Shown here: positions 40,030 to 40,216 of the stretch, piece by piece
How the letters are laid out: each line of letters opens with the position of its first letter
How positions within the stretch are numbered: the stretch's first letter is position 1
Source of the DNA: a virus
Length of the DNA stretch: 40,216 nucleotides
Reading direction: 5' to 3' (one strand)
IMG/VR virus record: IMGVR_UViG_3300037257_000061
Location: 1 to 40,216 of that record
The notes under the pieces: model-generated
What the model was told of the DNA's origin: nothing
The model's input: only the letters and a program-made list of their open reading frames with translations
The model's database searches: none
Made by a program: the position numbers and the translations under genes

Positions 40030-40216
40030 ATGAACATGGCACGAACTCATAATCATGAGGTAGATCGAGGCAACTATTATTGGTCTACACAAAATGGGAA
40101 GTCTTATTTGGTAAAGGATTTATCTGACACACATTTGATAAATATTATTAAATATGTTAAACAGAAAAATGATCCTAAAATGAAAGAATTAGTTGAATTC
40201 TTACAGACTGAACAAG
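40030..40216 (+). CDS. Hypothetical protein (partial, runs off right edge)
   Basis: Visible part: MNMARTHNHEVDRGNYYWSTQNGKSYLVKDLSDTHLINIIKYVKQKNDPKMKELVEFLQTEQ. The W-T-NGK---VKDL-D-HL-NI--Y motif is familiar from small phage proteins that take a list of positions to be edited, but no function is established. A second Met at position 3 is an equal start candidate. Confidence 0.6.
   Translation, partial: MNMARTHNHEVDRGNYYWSTQNGKSYLVKDLSDTHLINIIKYVKQKNDPKMKELVEFLQTEQ

Overview
The window looks like part of a crAss-like phage genome (order Crassvirales) infecting a Bacteroidota host. The DNA is AT-rich, and the portal, large terminase, PD-(D/E)XK nuclease, PhoH ATPase and two small Cys/Trp proteins (DUF2158-like and a CxxC protein) are typical of that group. 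The promoter-like TAnnTTTG boxes fit a Bacteroidota host. Family names were recognised by eye; no database search was run.

Layout. Positions 1-10.8 kb carry a leftward late block: portal (cut by the window edge), terminase, a putative virion or lysis protein with a peptidoglycan-binding repeat, a GroES-like protein, a spanin-like pair, a nuclease, a membrane GAF-like protein, PhoH, and a tRNA with anticodon UCA. A large rightward gene with an HExxH motif lies at 11.1-12.9 kb. A leftward string of small genes (12.9-15.9 kb) begins with two winged-helix proteins. At 15.95-16.42 kb is a divergent region with six iteron-like repeats at 21-22 bp spacing and an AT-rich stretch, a candidate replication origin or operator. 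From 16.4 kb to the right end all genes run rightward: many small early-type genes separated by unusually long, apparently structured non-coding stretches, then a module of MoxR-like AAA+ ATPase, VWA-like protein, acidic protein, Ro/TROVE-like VWA protein, a large repeat-plus-SPFH protein, a glutathionylspermidine-synthase-like fragment, a second VWA protein and a short adenylosuccinate synthetase.

Genetic code. In the left part TGA is read as Trp: portal and terminase need it to stay open, four small genes become visible only this way, and some of the recoded positions coincide with Trp expected from the families. No left-block gene ends in TGA. From 16.4 kb on, TGA is used as a normal stop. 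The UCA tRNA at 10.5 kb is the obvious decoder, but it has a long variable arm, which is unexpected for a Trp tRNA.

Most interesting. (1) A family of six RNA-like elements between 32.8 and 40.0 kb, each with a different 7-8 bp stem enclosing a conserved ACAGCAAATCCAAA-like loop; two pairs are joined by an identical GATA linker. (2) These lie among genes for a Ro60/TROVE-like protein and an SPFH protein whose layout (repeats, SPFH, helical tail) recalls major vault protein, suggesting a phage RNP system with its own small RNAs. (3) Two tRNA-like sequences with abnormal anticodon arms. (4) About 4 kb of structured non-coding DNA in the early region.
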